Part shown: in pieces, positions 29,929 through 41,530 of the stretch
Position numbering within the stretch: position 1 is the first letter of the stretch
How the letters are laid out: each line of letters begins with the position of its first letter
Source of the DNA: Schistocephalus solidus
Lineage: Eukaryota; Platyhelminthes; Cestoda; Diphyllobothriidea; Diphyllobothriidae
DNA length: 64,000 bases
Assembly: GCA_017591395.1 (NCBI GenBank)
Contig: WEDG01004059.1
Coordinates: 27,361 to 91,360 of the forward strand
Direction of reading: 5' to 3'
The notes under the pieces: model-generated
The model's database searches: none
Told to the model about the DNA's origin: nothing
Seen by the model: only the letters and a program-made list of their open reading frames with translations
Position numbers and translations under genes: made by a program

Positions 29929-31462
29929 ATGCCACTAGCAACCGTTAAAGCTTTGTTTGAGATGCTCCGTCCTTACCATCCATAGGTTCCGAAGGACCCA
30001 AGAACGTTATTGTGTACTCCACGTACTTGCATTAACAAGATCCTGAAGGACGGGAGCTATGTCCACATGGGCCTTGGGCGTGGTTAACTGGATGAGCTGA
30101 ACCTCCGGCGAGTAACTGAAATTCCTGCAATGGGCATCCAGTTGCACATCGGCGGGATAAAGTTGTTTAAAGGATCAGGACAATGCCTCTGGCCTATTCT
30201 TGCTCGGGTAAACTACCAGGTAGTTGGACGGCCGTTTGTAGTAGGTGTTTTCTCTGGGTTCGGCAAGCCGAAGCCACTGAATGATTTTCTAAAGGGATTG
30301 CATTGATTAATTGAAAGAAATTTTTGGAGTTGTCCTACGGTTTCCCCAAACTGGGGAAATAATGAATTTAAATTATCCAATGTGATATGTGACTCACCAG
30401 CTCACTCATATGTCCGGCAGGTGAAAGCCCACAGTGGGCACTATAGATGCGACAGGTACTTCATTTTGTGAAGGTAATGGAGAACACTCTAGGTGCTGTC
30501 ATGTTGGAATTTCCATTGCTGACTGCATGACGTTCCCCATGTGTAGCGGGCGTCTTTGCGACGACCGCTCCTTTCAATCAAGAAAGTAGGGACTCCACCA
30601 CAGAGGCATATTGCCTTTCGGGGAGTTACCTATTGACATGGTTAGTAGCTTACCAATTGACTACATGCACCTGGTGTGCTGGGTGTAATGCAGAAGTTAC
30701 TTCATCAGGGGAGATTGTGTGTGCAGAAGTTTTCTCCAGCACTTAATGACCTCATCAAAAAATGCAGCCAGTGCTTGACGATGGAATTTTCCCGCAAGTG
30801 TAGAACATTTGATTTTCTCGAGTTTCGGTAGGCTGCAGAATTTCGCCAATTTTTGCTGTACATAGGCCCTGTTTTTTTGAAACACTATCTTGACAATGAC
30901 CGTTTTATGCATTTTTTGCAGTTTTCTGTTGCAGTATATATTTTTGTCATCCTTTTTTTTACATAAGAACTGGCTTGATTTCGCCCACCTTTTGTTAAAT
31001 AACTTTGTTTCCGATTTCAACATATTGTAAAGTCATGCGGAGATTGTATATTATATTCATTGTTTAGATAACCTACATGAAGATGTGAGTCGGTTTGCAG
31101 TGTTGGATAATTTTTCTGCCTTTCCTTTTGAGTCTTTTTTTAAAAATCATTCGTAATTCGATAAAGGGGTCAACGAACGTAGCTGCACAGGTGTAAATGC
31201 GATTTTCAGAAGGACGTAGGCCTGATTTGCCATTATGCCCCATGCTGTTGGACGATGATGAGGGTGTACCACGATATTTACAGCTACCCCGCAGCTCTCC
31301 TGCCATCTTCCACAATGGTTATGTGCTGTCGACGGAAGCGACGGACAACGTGGTACTGGTCGGTGATAGACCGTGCGTTCTGACATCTGTTTTCTGTAAT
31401 GGAATAGAGAACCGTCCGTTTGTTGACTGCTCTGACGTTTACCACATCGATTTCTTCTTCTA
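29929..31462 (+). pseudogene. Decayed transposase-domain gene of a DNA transposon
   Basis: Read in shifting plus-strand frames, this carries the ordered blocks of the transposase-domain proteins common in cnidarian, insect and flatworm genomes. It opens with MPLATVKALFEMLRPYHP and VPKDPRTLLCTPRT near 29929-30035. Next are IQLHIGGIKLFKGSGQCLWP and RPFVVGVFSGFGKPKPLNDF near 30130-30300, and VICDSPAHSYVRQVKAHSGH near 30390-30450. GELPIDMV and LPIDYMHLVC lie near 30620-30680. AAEFRQFLLYIGPVFLKHYL is near 30830-30890, and FHNGYVLSTEATDNVVLVGD ends the gene near 31310-31370. At least five stops or frameshifts break it. The superfamily (CACTA-like or related) is not settled. Confidence 0.65.
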
Positions 31463-31716
31463 GCCTTTTGATGTTTAAAGCCTAAAATTTTGCAAGTTGT
31501 CCTTCGACTGCAACCCTATCTGATATTATATAGAAATATGTCGCTTTTAACATTGATGATCACTTTATTATTATTCCCTTGTTGCACACGTTTCAAAAAC
31601 AATGACTGTTTTCAAAGTTTTTTCTCACTCCTATTTTTCAACGTTTTCCGTACACCCGTTTGAATTAGATTTCAATGCATTATGATTTGCTTGTTAATCA
31701 TGTGTGCTGTATGTAG

Positions 31717-32103
31717 ATGTACTGCAAAGCTTATTTCGTGAATGAGTACTGCGTCATGTGGCCAAAAAACCCGAAGCAGCGTGAGTACTTTTTGCAGAAT
31801 AACCTGCAGCCACATGAAAACACGAAATTTTACACAGTGAGTGTCCTCCAAGAAAACCTGACCCTCGAAAAGGCCCAAAAGTTGGTGAAAAATGCTGAGG
31901 AGACTGATGACCTCTCCAGCTCAGAGCCAACTGAACTAAGAAGGGGCTACAGAAGGAAGTAATTTTCCAATGACATTTATACGTCCATCAAGATATCCCC
32001 GCCAGCTGACTCTGGCCTCAGAAGATGAGGATGAATTTATTTGCCGGCCAAAGGAGCCAGAACGGAGACTGGCTGGCTGGCTAATGCCAATTCCATTATT
32101 GCA
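31717..32103 (+). CDS. DUF4806-like protein fragment, two exons
   Basis: Exon a (31717-31958) follows a GTATGTAG acceptor and encodes VMWPKNPKQREYFLQ, TLEKAQKLVKNAEETDDLSS and RRGYRRK. This matches the N-terminal module of DUF4806 proteins (Trp-Pro motif, then AEETSDLSS, then a basic run). A 34-nt intron (31959-31992) joins in frame to exon b (31993-32103; LTLASEDEDEFICRPKEPER), which ends at CA|GTAAGA. No later exon with the C-terminal DUF4806 domain was found. It lies 250 bp after the transposase-domain pseudogene, on the same strand, and may have been part of the same transposon. Confidence 0.55.
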
Positions 32104-32109
32104 GTAAGA

Positions 32110-33970
32110 ACCTTTGAAAATATTTTTGAAGGCCTAGGAATGACGATAATATACCGGACCCACCCATTGCAAAAACTGCTCAAATTCTTCCGTTTCGCTT
32201 TCAAATTACTCATTAGCGGGAACTAGCTATTTCAAACAGCACCTTATCACATATCTGAAGTTTCGCATAGCTATTTTGGAGGGCTGATTCACGGTAAGAT
32301 CTTGATTATTCACCAATAAATTTCGGGAAATCTAAACCAATTATTGCTAGTAAACGTTTTTACTGTGTTTATGAGCAGCAATCCACACGGAATTAGAAAT
32401 CTGAATTTTTAACCGCTAAATAATCTGGTTTTCTGAGAGTAACCAATTGTATTAAGTTTGTTTCATCTAAGTTACATAGATAAAAAATAAAAGTTCAAGT
32501 GCAACAAGATCCATTCGGTAAAACTCTTGAGATAACGTAGGTCTCTTCTCATAGAAAAAAACGAGCTGATATGAATACTTAGTCCAGGATAGTTATTAAC
32601 ATAGAAAACCAACGGAACCAAAGAAATCGTAGATTTCCGCTCAACTATGTAAATACTTTGATAGAAACATTTTTATAAACATATTCGGCAGATAAAAATG
32701 CACGATCTGGAAAAAGGTAGACGAATAAATAAAATGCGTAGAATCTTAGTTGCCCATAACTGATTATGGTAAGTTCTTTCATCATGGAAGTGGTCACATG
32801 CTGTAAATGGGTGACCTTCACAGAAATCCGATCAACTTCAGGCGTCCCACTGAACTCAATCTTATAGCTTTGGCGTAGGAGCTTAATAGTGGAGCATTTT
32901 TACATGCATTATTTTGAAAAGATATGAGGCAAGGAAGTACTACAGGCAAAAGCACATAGGATGCCATTTGAATGGAGTAAACACCATTTATCAAACCGAT
33001 TCCCATTACTACAGAAAGGACAGAGCCAAATTTATATTGTCATCGCATACAAATACGATGGGCTTAAAATGCGTGATAGCATGTGAGATCATCGGCACAA
33101 TTGTACGACTGGGCATAGTTGATTGTTGATAAATACCACATATAGGTGAAAGAATAACTAATTGTGTTTAATGTGAGTTAACAGGCAATGGCTTAAGGAA
33201 TATACAGTAGGGATGAGGTTAGCAGTGCATAAAACTCTTATAGGAATATATTTATTTATATTTCCTAAATAAAGGTTACTCAGGAGAAAAATTTTCTGCC
33301 CGTTGAATGATAGTAGCCCAGAGCGGGGGTCAGTTAGCACAGTGGAAGTGTGTTTTCAGTCTCTCTTCCTTTTCATAGAACCGAAATTCTGCATCAGGCA
33401 TGGGTGCATAAACGAGCGTTTGCTCGCTGTCTGTGGAAGAATTTACCGACTGTGGTTTGCAGAGACAGCACCACTGCCATCAGATTTAGTGCACTCCGTC
33501 AACCGTAAGATAGATTTGACTGTGTCAACACCCAGAATTCGTGGAAGAGGTTCTGAATGCAGAAACCTAGTGGTAGTTCTGTTAAACAAAGAATACAATT
33601 GCAGGAATTTTATATTTTGCGGCAGTTTATTCTGCGCGGCTTAGGCGTTTACCTAAAAACTGACGAAACCTAACTGGGCATGCTAGTGTAAGAAATAAAA
33701 AGACCGCAATGAATGTTACATCAAGAGTGTGTAAGCTGCTTCACAGTAGTAAGATTGTTAAAGGTACGATTCTTTAAAAACTTAAGTTAATCGGCAAAAT
33801 CACAAAAAGTCAAGGGTTGTATGCCTTCAACGTTGTTGATACGTCAGCTTGCGGTGTTCCGATGAAAAATATTTTACGGACCGATTCATTTTCTTTCGTT
33901 AACTATCTTACAGAAAGCTAAATAGAAACGAGCAGTATTCCAGGCTGGGTCTAGCGCACATTTAGCAAAG
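32110..33970. other. AT-rich stretch without recognised genes
   Basis: No exon or repeat domain recognised. A plus-strand frame at 33303-33644 (113 residues) has no family resemblance. Confidence 0.35.
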
Positions 33971-33979
33971 AAAGATTCA

Positions 33980-34990
33980 AGCACTGATCGTTTTACAATT
34001 TCAGAGGATAAAGCTAGGATTTCTGCGTGCTTTGGAGACAATCAGAGCGTAAGGTGCTGAGATTTTAAATCCGTTTTAATATGATATGATCAGATCCCTA
34101 ATAAATGCAGACTTTCTGTGTTAATATGAGATAAATAATCGTCGCCAACAACCTCAGCGGAGCATTTTTACCAAGAAAATGAAAAACACCATATGCGGCA
34201 ATACTGGGCAAAGGCCTCAAGATCGTTTGTAAGAGTTCACGCACAATTTTGCGATCTGTCGGTTTGTACCGATAAGCAACTTCCAAATCATCAGCATATA
34301 TAAACGGCCTGCTATTCTGAAATTAATGTGGTGCGTCGTTGACAGAAATGAATTATAAATGCGAGTCAAACACTCTACCCTGAATAACTCCACTCCACTT
34401 GTATGCAAGAGCCCAGTTAGGACGATATTAAATTCAGATGTTTACAAAATATGACGAACGAGGAATTTTATATGAGAGGGAGAGAATGGTCAACAAGATC
34501 AGACGCCTTAGTGAAATCGAAACAGACTATGTAAAGTGCAAAGCCATTGTCTTTGGCCGTTGAACATGATCAAAGAAAGAGAACTGGCAGGTGTCAAAAG
34601 ACTTTGTTTTGAGGAACCCAGGTTGAGCCTAACTCAGTAGATTATTCTCAGTTAAGGGATACATCATATTATGGTCAAGCTCCCTAAGAGCTTCGAAATT
34701 TCGAAAATGGTATTAATTGGCCAAAAGTCGTCAAATGACGTAGATTGGCTGTGCTTACCTCAACACAGTGGGAAAGGTTTCACTGTTGAGAGCGAGATTA
34801 AATATCCTGCCCATAGGGGACAGAAAAATATCATTTGCATCCCCCTTTGTAATAATAACACGAACGCAATCTGCTCCAGGACTATGAGACTGACGAAAAC
34901 ATCGAATGGCTATGGTTAGGTTCCAGTCTGAGTTACCCATGAATAACTACCATGGGCAGTTGTCCCTTAAATATGGAGATTTACAGAGTT
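33980..34990 (-). mobile_element. CR1-like LINE reverse transcriptase remnant
   Basis: Minus-strand blocks in order are MGRIFNLALNSETFPTVLR (near 34830-34770), VCFDFTKASDLVDHSL (near 34540-34490), SGVIQGRVF (near 34400), and the catalytic box YADD at 34298-34287 followed by LEVAYRYKPTD. The block order and the SGV.QG motif are those of CR1/Jockey-type RTs. Stops and frameshifts occur throughout and the 5' part is missing. It is a different family from the zinc-finger LINE. Confidence 0.7.
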
Positions 34991-34999
34991 GTACAAGAT

Positions 35000-37360
35000 G
35001 AGTAGAAGATTCCGAAAAAATTATTCAGGTGAAAAGGTTAACTAACTTAAGCAGAGAAGGCAATTTTTCAAATAAAATCAAGCCACATATCCAATATTAT
35101 ATAGAACGGTTGCTAAGGGTGCAATAGCCAAAACACAGGCAGCTTTTGCATGATTGATGCATATCATTGGTGCGCCATAGGTCTTATGAAGTAAGGTAGG
35201 CAGCTGGTGGGTGTGCAGTATGAGCTCGAGGAAGATTCTTAACTCATCAGTTAGAGTAACGCGCTTACTTGAATTCTAAAATTATTTTTCCAAAGCGTTT
35301 TGTTAAGAACTTATATTTCCGCATGGTGTGATAATTTTAACGCCTGAATGAGATACTGAATTGAAGACTGGAAGTATGTGATATATACTCGAATGGGTAG
35401 TGAAGAATTTGCCCGACGGTTGGACTTGTACTAGCGTAATCTCGAAGCCAAGAGTTCTCAGTTGAGCTTTATCGTTAATAATAGACCAATTGGTCGGTAA
35501 AATGATACTTTTCGTGTTTCCAAGAGTTCGGTTTCATTAAGTGTTATGTATGAAAACACTGGGTGAACGATAATTAATTTTTTTAAGAAAACATTATGCT
35601 GAAACGATGGGCTAACATTTACAAAACTGTTATTATACGGATAGGTAGTGGTAATCAGTTAATATGGAGGCCTACAATATGTAGTGATACAATCTTCTGA
35701 TATGAAAATATAACGTACTTTCCCTTCCATAGAGGATTCGGCGCACTGTGATGCTTATTGACTTATCCGTGACCTTGCTGCATGCACGGTTACGTGTTCT
35801 TCTTGAGGCTCGCAATTGCCTGGACTTTATTTTTTTTAAATTAAAATGAAGGGAAGTTTGTCCCATATCTTCGCCTTTGTGTGACGTTAACTCCGTTCAT
35901 AAATTACTTGTTACCCAAAGAGCTTTGACAGTGTCTAGGTGACGTTTTGCTTGTATAGTTTCAACCAGTGAGTATAACTATGTTTTAACCATCGCTATTT
36001 TAAAATGTACATGGCTCAACCTGGAAAATTTGAAATTTATTGTAGTACTTAATGTTCAGTGACATGGTGCGAATTAGGACATTGAAGCGGCGTTTTGCCT
36101 TCACTGCATTAAAATGTCCGAATTAGGGAAGTTTTGTACTCTTTTTGATTTGTGTGTATTAAACAGAAAAGCGAGAATTGAAGAAACACGTGAGGCCAGA
36201 AAAAGCTAAGCAGGGTTGGAGCTAGCAGGAGGGTGTGGATAAACTTTCATGTTGAAAGATTTTTTAAAACAACCAAAAATTACGCAATGGATTACAGGGT
36301 TAGCGCAGAGGCAGATAAAAATTATGCTGAATGAATGGTTTGCTTTATGTGGCACAAGTACACAAATAATCACTAAATGAGAATAATTTGAATCCGCAAC
36401 TCGTGGTTTACTGGACTCAATCACACTTTCACATTCAATGAGATTAAAATTCACGCTCTACGTGATTCCTATGCTAGCTGAAAGTTGATTGAGTAATAAT
36501 TATATAGCTTTTTCTCACCAGTGATAAGGTATTGCACGGACTGAATAAAAAGTCACATGGGTAGCGTTGTGTCCAGCAATGGCAAAGGGGGAATAAAACT
36601 GTCAAGTCAATTACTAATACATGTACTGAAATGGTGAAAATTAAGGATCTGGCTAGGGGCGACCAAGCAGCGATTGCACGAAGTTCGACCATTCGCAAGG
36701 AATTTTTAACGCGTGCAAATTCGTGAATATATGGTTGCTTAACTCCTGAACCCTTTTAATACTCCAACCCCTGTTCGACCGCTCTTTATATTTTTACACA
36801 GTGTCTCTGCTTTTATATGCTAGATTTATCCGCGATGTTAAGGAGGTAACATTTTTCGTTCAGCAAGCTAGGAAGTACGCGCAACACATGTTACTAACTT
36901 GAATTACTTCACAGAAAATGATACTCAACATTTGCGATTTGCTATTGTCAGAGGTGTATTTTAGACTAACGAATGAATAGCAATATACGAATTTGGGACA
37001 AAAACAGGTATTATAGTTTTTCTTTCTTCCCGCAAGGTTAAGATCGATTTAAGTCCAACCACTTTTACCATACGGTGTCATTGCTGCAGTTAGTAGGTTC
37101 AATTCTCTGTATTTTGGGGAAATATAAGCCTTTTAACTTACTATTCGTTACAAAGGTAATTGTTTTTTAAGTGTTAAAATAATTGGCCTCATATAATTCT
37201 ATGTCTTTAAGGGTACAAAGAAATAAAGTGCGCTTTCGCTGCAACAGGTCATATATAGTCACATTTATCACCTATTTTTCAACTTTCATGTGCAAAACGA
37301 ACTTAAAATTCCCTAAATATGTTAATCCCAATTAAGAATATACTCAATTTTATAAATGTC
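35000..37360. other. AT-rich stretch without recognised genes
   Basis: Nothing recognised on either strand. Confidence 0.35.
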
Positions 37361-37364
37361 AATA

Positions 37365-37645
37365 GTCATTCACCGATCGTTAAGGGTGCTTTCTCATCCT
37401 GGCGTGCCTCCATCTCCGCTCGCAGCCACACACCGGCTAGTAATATAGTCAGAATGGCATTACAGACAAATACAAGAGAGACTTCAATGACTATTTCTGG
37501 CGTAATAGCCATACTCAGCCAGCCATATCCATTTCCAGGTGCTGCATCCCCGAGGCTCAAACTCACGACCTATTAATCAGAAGTCCAAAGCTCTAACATG
37601 CTACGCACGGGGCTCATTGTCATGCCGGTTTTTGTCGGGAATATC
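37365..37645 (-). repeat. tRNA-derived SINE, antisense copy
   Basis: Antisense blocks: CATTCACCGATCG (3' end), AATATAGTCAGAATGGCATTACAG, ATTTCTGGCGTAATAGCC, CCAGCCATATCC and AGGCTCAAACTCACGACC (B box region), then the tRNA-like head and the 5' leader (GTCGGGAATATCAAC). Confidence 0.65.
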
Positions 37646-37649
37646 AACA

Positions 37650-37685
37650 ATGGTAACAATGTTATTATGTCTTTATTCCCAGCCA
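37650..37685 (+). repeat. 5' piece of a sense SINE split by LINE copy B
   Basis: GGTAACAATGTTATTATGTCTTTATTCCCAGCCA aligns with the middle of the tRNA-type SINE in sense orientation. The next SINE base is found after the LINE, at 42375. The last 12 bases are the left target-site duplication. Confidence 0.55.
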
Positions 37686-38253
37686 GGGTGTCGGGTACTA
37701 GTACGGGGTAGCACCACACAGATAGCATTTAGTCGCTCCATTTGTCTCGTAAAGGTGGTTAATGCTCCTGTGGCCGCCGCTAACTGATACCCAACTCTCA
37801 CTTGTGGCTCCTCGAAGTTGGGTTCTTCCCAGTGGCCACACCCCGGGCAACCGTCACGACTGGCGTGCTAAACTAGGTGAGGGTCTCCGGTGCTGTGTGT
37901 GCCTCTACACCCGGAATGTCTGACTCCCAAACTCTTCACCACCTCCCCAAATCTCAGGCAACAGCAACCCCGTAGGCCGCCCAGGCTAACTCGGGTCGTT
38001 CTCCCACTAAAACAAAACCATGACTCAAAGTGGAGTTCTGCAGCCGTCTGAAATGTCCAATCAGCCTTTTTTAGGAACAGCAACGCTTGCCTCCTCGAGG
38101 AGGAAGTGGCTCAAAAAGGTGCCCTAAACAAATGCTGGTTATCACGTCTTCTGCAGCCGACCGCGGCTAACAGGTCACAAAATATGCGGTCATTTAACTC
38201 AAACAAACAACAATACCCCCCGTCCCAATCCCCATCGCCATACCCTCCAGGAT

Positions 38254-38560
38254 GCTCGGGTGAGTTCACTCACACTAGCAGCCTGGAATGTTTGTTCCCT
38301 TTTAGACAATCCTAGGAGTAACCGGCCGGAACGGAGGACGGCGCTAGTCGCTCGGGAACTGGCGCGCTACAATGTGGACATTGCTGCTCTCAGCGAGACC
38401 CGATTATCTGAGCAGGGTCAGCTGGAGGAGATGGGTGCCGGCTACGCCATCTTCTGGAGTGACCGGCTAAAGGCAGAGTGACGCGACGCTGGTGTTGCCT
38501 TTGCCATCCGGAACGACATCGCCGCAGGGTATCAATAATCGCCTGATAAGCCTCCGCCTG
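38254..38560 (+). pseudogene. LINE copy B: AP-endonuclease remnant
   Basis: Encodes the N-terminal endonuclease block SLTLAAWNVCSLLDN, ALVARELARYNVDIAALSET and LSEQGQLEEMGAGY, ending at TGA 38479-38481. The catalytic Asn (WNV) and Glu (SET) are present. The central and C-terminal endonuclease parts are deleted; copy C keeps the [20 protein letters not shown] part. Confidence 0.8.
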
Positions 38561-38564
38561 GAGA

Positions 38565-39931
38565 ACCTGCATGCTCCAGATAGTAACGGCACCTTGGAAA
38601 CACGATGATGCCAAGTGCAAAATATCATCCAGTCCACCGCCCTCGAAGTCCTCGAACGCGAACGCCGTCAACACCAGGACTGCTTTGACGACAATGACGC
38701 CGACAGCAGCAACTTACTCGCGGATGAGAATGGACTACACAAAGCCTACATGGACCTTCGGACTGACGCCGACAAAGCAGCCTTCTTCAAATACCAGCGC
38801 CTTGTACGGCAATGGCTGCGACAGATGCAGGACGTCTATATGATCCGAAAGGCTGAGGAAATCCAGGGGTATGCGGACCGCAATGAAATGAAGAACTTTT
38901 TAAAAGCCATCAAGACCATATACGGCCCGCGTATCAAGGGGACCAAACCACTGCTCAGCTCTGGCGGCACAACACTGCTGACAGAGAAATCGCAAATTCT
39001 GAAGCGCTTGGCTGAACACTTCAGAAGTGTCCTTAACTGCTCATCAGCCATCTCCGATGCTGCCATTGACCGACTCCCTCAAGTGGACATGAAAAAACAC
39101 CTGGATCTGCCGCCTTCCCTACCAGACACCTTCCGGGTGGTGCAGCAGATTTCCAACGGTAAAGCACCGGGATCCGACGCAATCCCACCGGAAGTCTACA
39201 AGCACGGTGGGCCCCGGCTGATTGCAGAACTCACCACACTCTTCCAGGAGATGTGGCGCCAAGGACAAGTTACTCAGGCTTTCAAAGACGCGACCATCGT
39301 CCATCTCTACAAACGGAAGGGGAACCGGCAACTCTGTGATAATCAAAGAGGCATCTCGTTGCTTAACATCGCCGGGAAGATTTTCACCAGTTTCTTTCTC
39401 AATCGTCTAAACAGTCACCTAGAGCAGGGTCTGCTCCCGGAAAGCCAATGGGTCTTCCGCCGACACTACGGAACAACCGACATGATCTTTGCCGCCCACC
39501 AGCTCCAAGAGAATTGCCAGGAGATGCGAACTCACCTCTACACTACCTTCGTAGATCTGACGAAAGCCTTTGACACGATAAATCACGACGGAATGTGGAA
39601 AGTCATGCTAAAATTCGGCTGTCCTGAGCGGTTCACGCACATGGTGCGTCAGATTCATGACGGGATGACGGCGCGCATCACTGACAACGGGACGGTATCC
39701 GAAGCATTCGCAGTGACAAACGGAGTGAACCAGGGATGCGTAATGCCTCCCCCACTCTTCAGTCTCATGTTCTCTGCTATGCTGATTGACGCTTACCGGG
39801 ATGAGCAGCCTGGGATCCGCATCGCCTACAGAACTGACGGGCACCTTCTCAACAATCGGCGTATGCAGGCTACATGTAGAGTCCATGACGTGCTCTTCGC
39901 GGACGATTGCACCCTTAACACGGTGAAATAG
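38565..39931 (+). pseudogene. LINE copy B: reverse transcriptase
   Basis: An open frame of about 440 codons, long for a decayed element. Order: linker (RKAEEIQGYADRNEMKNFLK), RT fingers (ISNGKAPGSDAIPPEVYKHG), FKDATIVHLYKRKGNRQ, GISLLNIAGKIFTSFFLNRL, the first catalytic block (TTFVDLTKAFDTINHDGM), GVNQGCVMPPPLFSLMFSAM, and the FADD box at 39896-39907. It stops at TAG three codons after LNTV. The catalytic Asp residues are intact; the protein lacks a usable endonuclease in frame. Confidence 0.88.
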
Positions 39932-41003
39932 GAGGACATGCAAAGGAGCATGGACCTCTTTGCCGCAGGCTGCACCAATTTTGGATTAACAATCAGTATA
40001 GCCAAAACGGTTGTCATGCACCAGCCACCGCCCAGCACGGAATACAATGCTCCCCGAATAAATTTCAACGATGTTCAAGTCAAAATGTGGAAAACTTCGC
40101 TTATCTAGGAAACACGCTATCACGCAACACGAGAATCGATGACGAGGTTGGCGAACGGATCTCCAAAGCCAGTCAGGCCTTCAGCCGGCTGCTGGCCTCC
40201 ATGTGGAATTGCCACGGTTCTCACCTGAACACCAAACTGAAGAGGAACAAGGCCATCGTCTTGACAACACTCGTTTACGGAGTGAAGACCTGAACTGTCT
40301 ACTTGAACCAAGACAGGAAGCTAAAAACTTCCATCTCGGCTGCCTCGCCAGAAAACTGAAGCTGAGATGGCAATATAGGATCCCGGACACGGACGCCCTG
40401 GAGCGGACTGGAATCCTCCGCATCCGCACCATGCTGCGGCAAGTGCAACTGCGATGGAGCAGCCACCTGGTGAGAATGCACGACGAGCGACTACCAAAAC
40501 AACTTTCTTATGGAGATGTCGCTACGGGTGCTTGCCGAAAGTGGACAGGATACTTCGAAGAAATATCTGAAGCAATTGAAATCAACCCGGTGACCTTGGA
40601 GGACCTCGCCCAGGATAGACCAGCATGGAGAACATCCGTGAAGAATGGTTCAGCAGTCTATGAGGCCAACCTGATCGCCGCCGTTAATGCAAAAAGAGCG
40701 GCACGAAAGTCACCAGCGCTCCGGGCTAAGACCACCTATGTCCAGGCCCTTCCAACATGCCCGTGCTGTCAACGCATCTTCCGCGCGCGAATCGGCCTGA
40801 GGGAACATCTTCGAACGCAATGCACCAACAATCCGACAATTCCAACTTCTACGTCAAATTCTGCCAACCCTCCTTTGGACTCCCCCACCCTCACTCCCAG
40901 CATCATAGAGAACACATCCCAATACTTATCAACTGTTAGTACCACCACCGCAACCACCACCACCGTTACCACCTCCACCACCAATAGCGATGTGCTCTCC
41001 TAA
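39932..41003 (+). pseudogene. LINE copy B: RT thumb, post-RT region and first zinc finger
   Basis: It is in three frames. Near 39940-40080: MDLFAAGCTNFGLTISIAKT. 40087-40293: ENFAYLGNTLSRNTRIDDEV, then LTTLVYGVKT. 40203-41003: RWSSHLVRMHDERLPKQLSY, LEDLAQDRPAWRTSVKNGSA, and a C2HC finger CPCCQRIFRARIGLREHLRT followed by QC. A Thr/Ser/Pro-rich linker follows. The YLG...LS block and the GH..RM-like motif are typical of the RT-distal part of RTE-like elements. Confidence 0.8.
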
Positions 41004-41530
41004 ACTGTCATGAATGCGACCGCACATTCACCTCACACATCGGCGTGGTCGATTACTTGCGATTCCATCGTACAAAGACGGGTGAACCAGTGCCTAGAGC
41101 ACCAAAAAACAACAGAGATCGCCGCCTCCACTGCCCTCACTGTCCTCGAGCATTAACTTATCGCATGGGCCTATTCCGTCACATGCGCATCGATGACAGC
41201 GGAATTCACCGCAATGCCGACAACACCGATGCACCATGCGCACCCTCCGCTTTTGCCATTCTTATCATCACTGCCACTCCCACTACCATGAATGACATCC
41301 CCCAGACTCTACCGATTTCTTCTGCCCAAACTGCGCCCGTAAATTCAACTCACGCATTGGCCTGGTCAGTCACCTGCGAATCAATCGCACGGAGGCTGGT
41401 GAACCAATGCCTGGGGCTCCGACATACAGACGCCGCGCCCGCCTCCAATGCCTCAATGCACCCGCATATTTAAAAACCACATAGGCCTATTAGGACACAT
41501 GCGCCTATACGACAACCTGCGGTAAACCAC
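41004..41530 (+). pseudogene. LINE copy B: C-terminal zinc-finger array
   Basis: At least four further finger units in broken frames: CHECDRTFTSHIGVVDYLRF (first His changed to Tyr), CPHCPRALTYRMGLFRHMRI, CPNCARKFNSRIGLVSHLRI and PHCSRTFKNHIGLLGHMRL (the first Cys is interrupted). Spacing is C-X2-C-X12-H with the last ligand variable. Inter-finger linkers repeat TGEPVPRAP / AGEPMPGAP. Confidence 0.8.

Noticed and set aside
30697..31023. Minus-strand open frame of 108 residues, lysine-rich
   Set aside because: It is opposite the transposase-domain pseudogene, whose plus-strand frames match a known family over the same bases, so it is a shadow.
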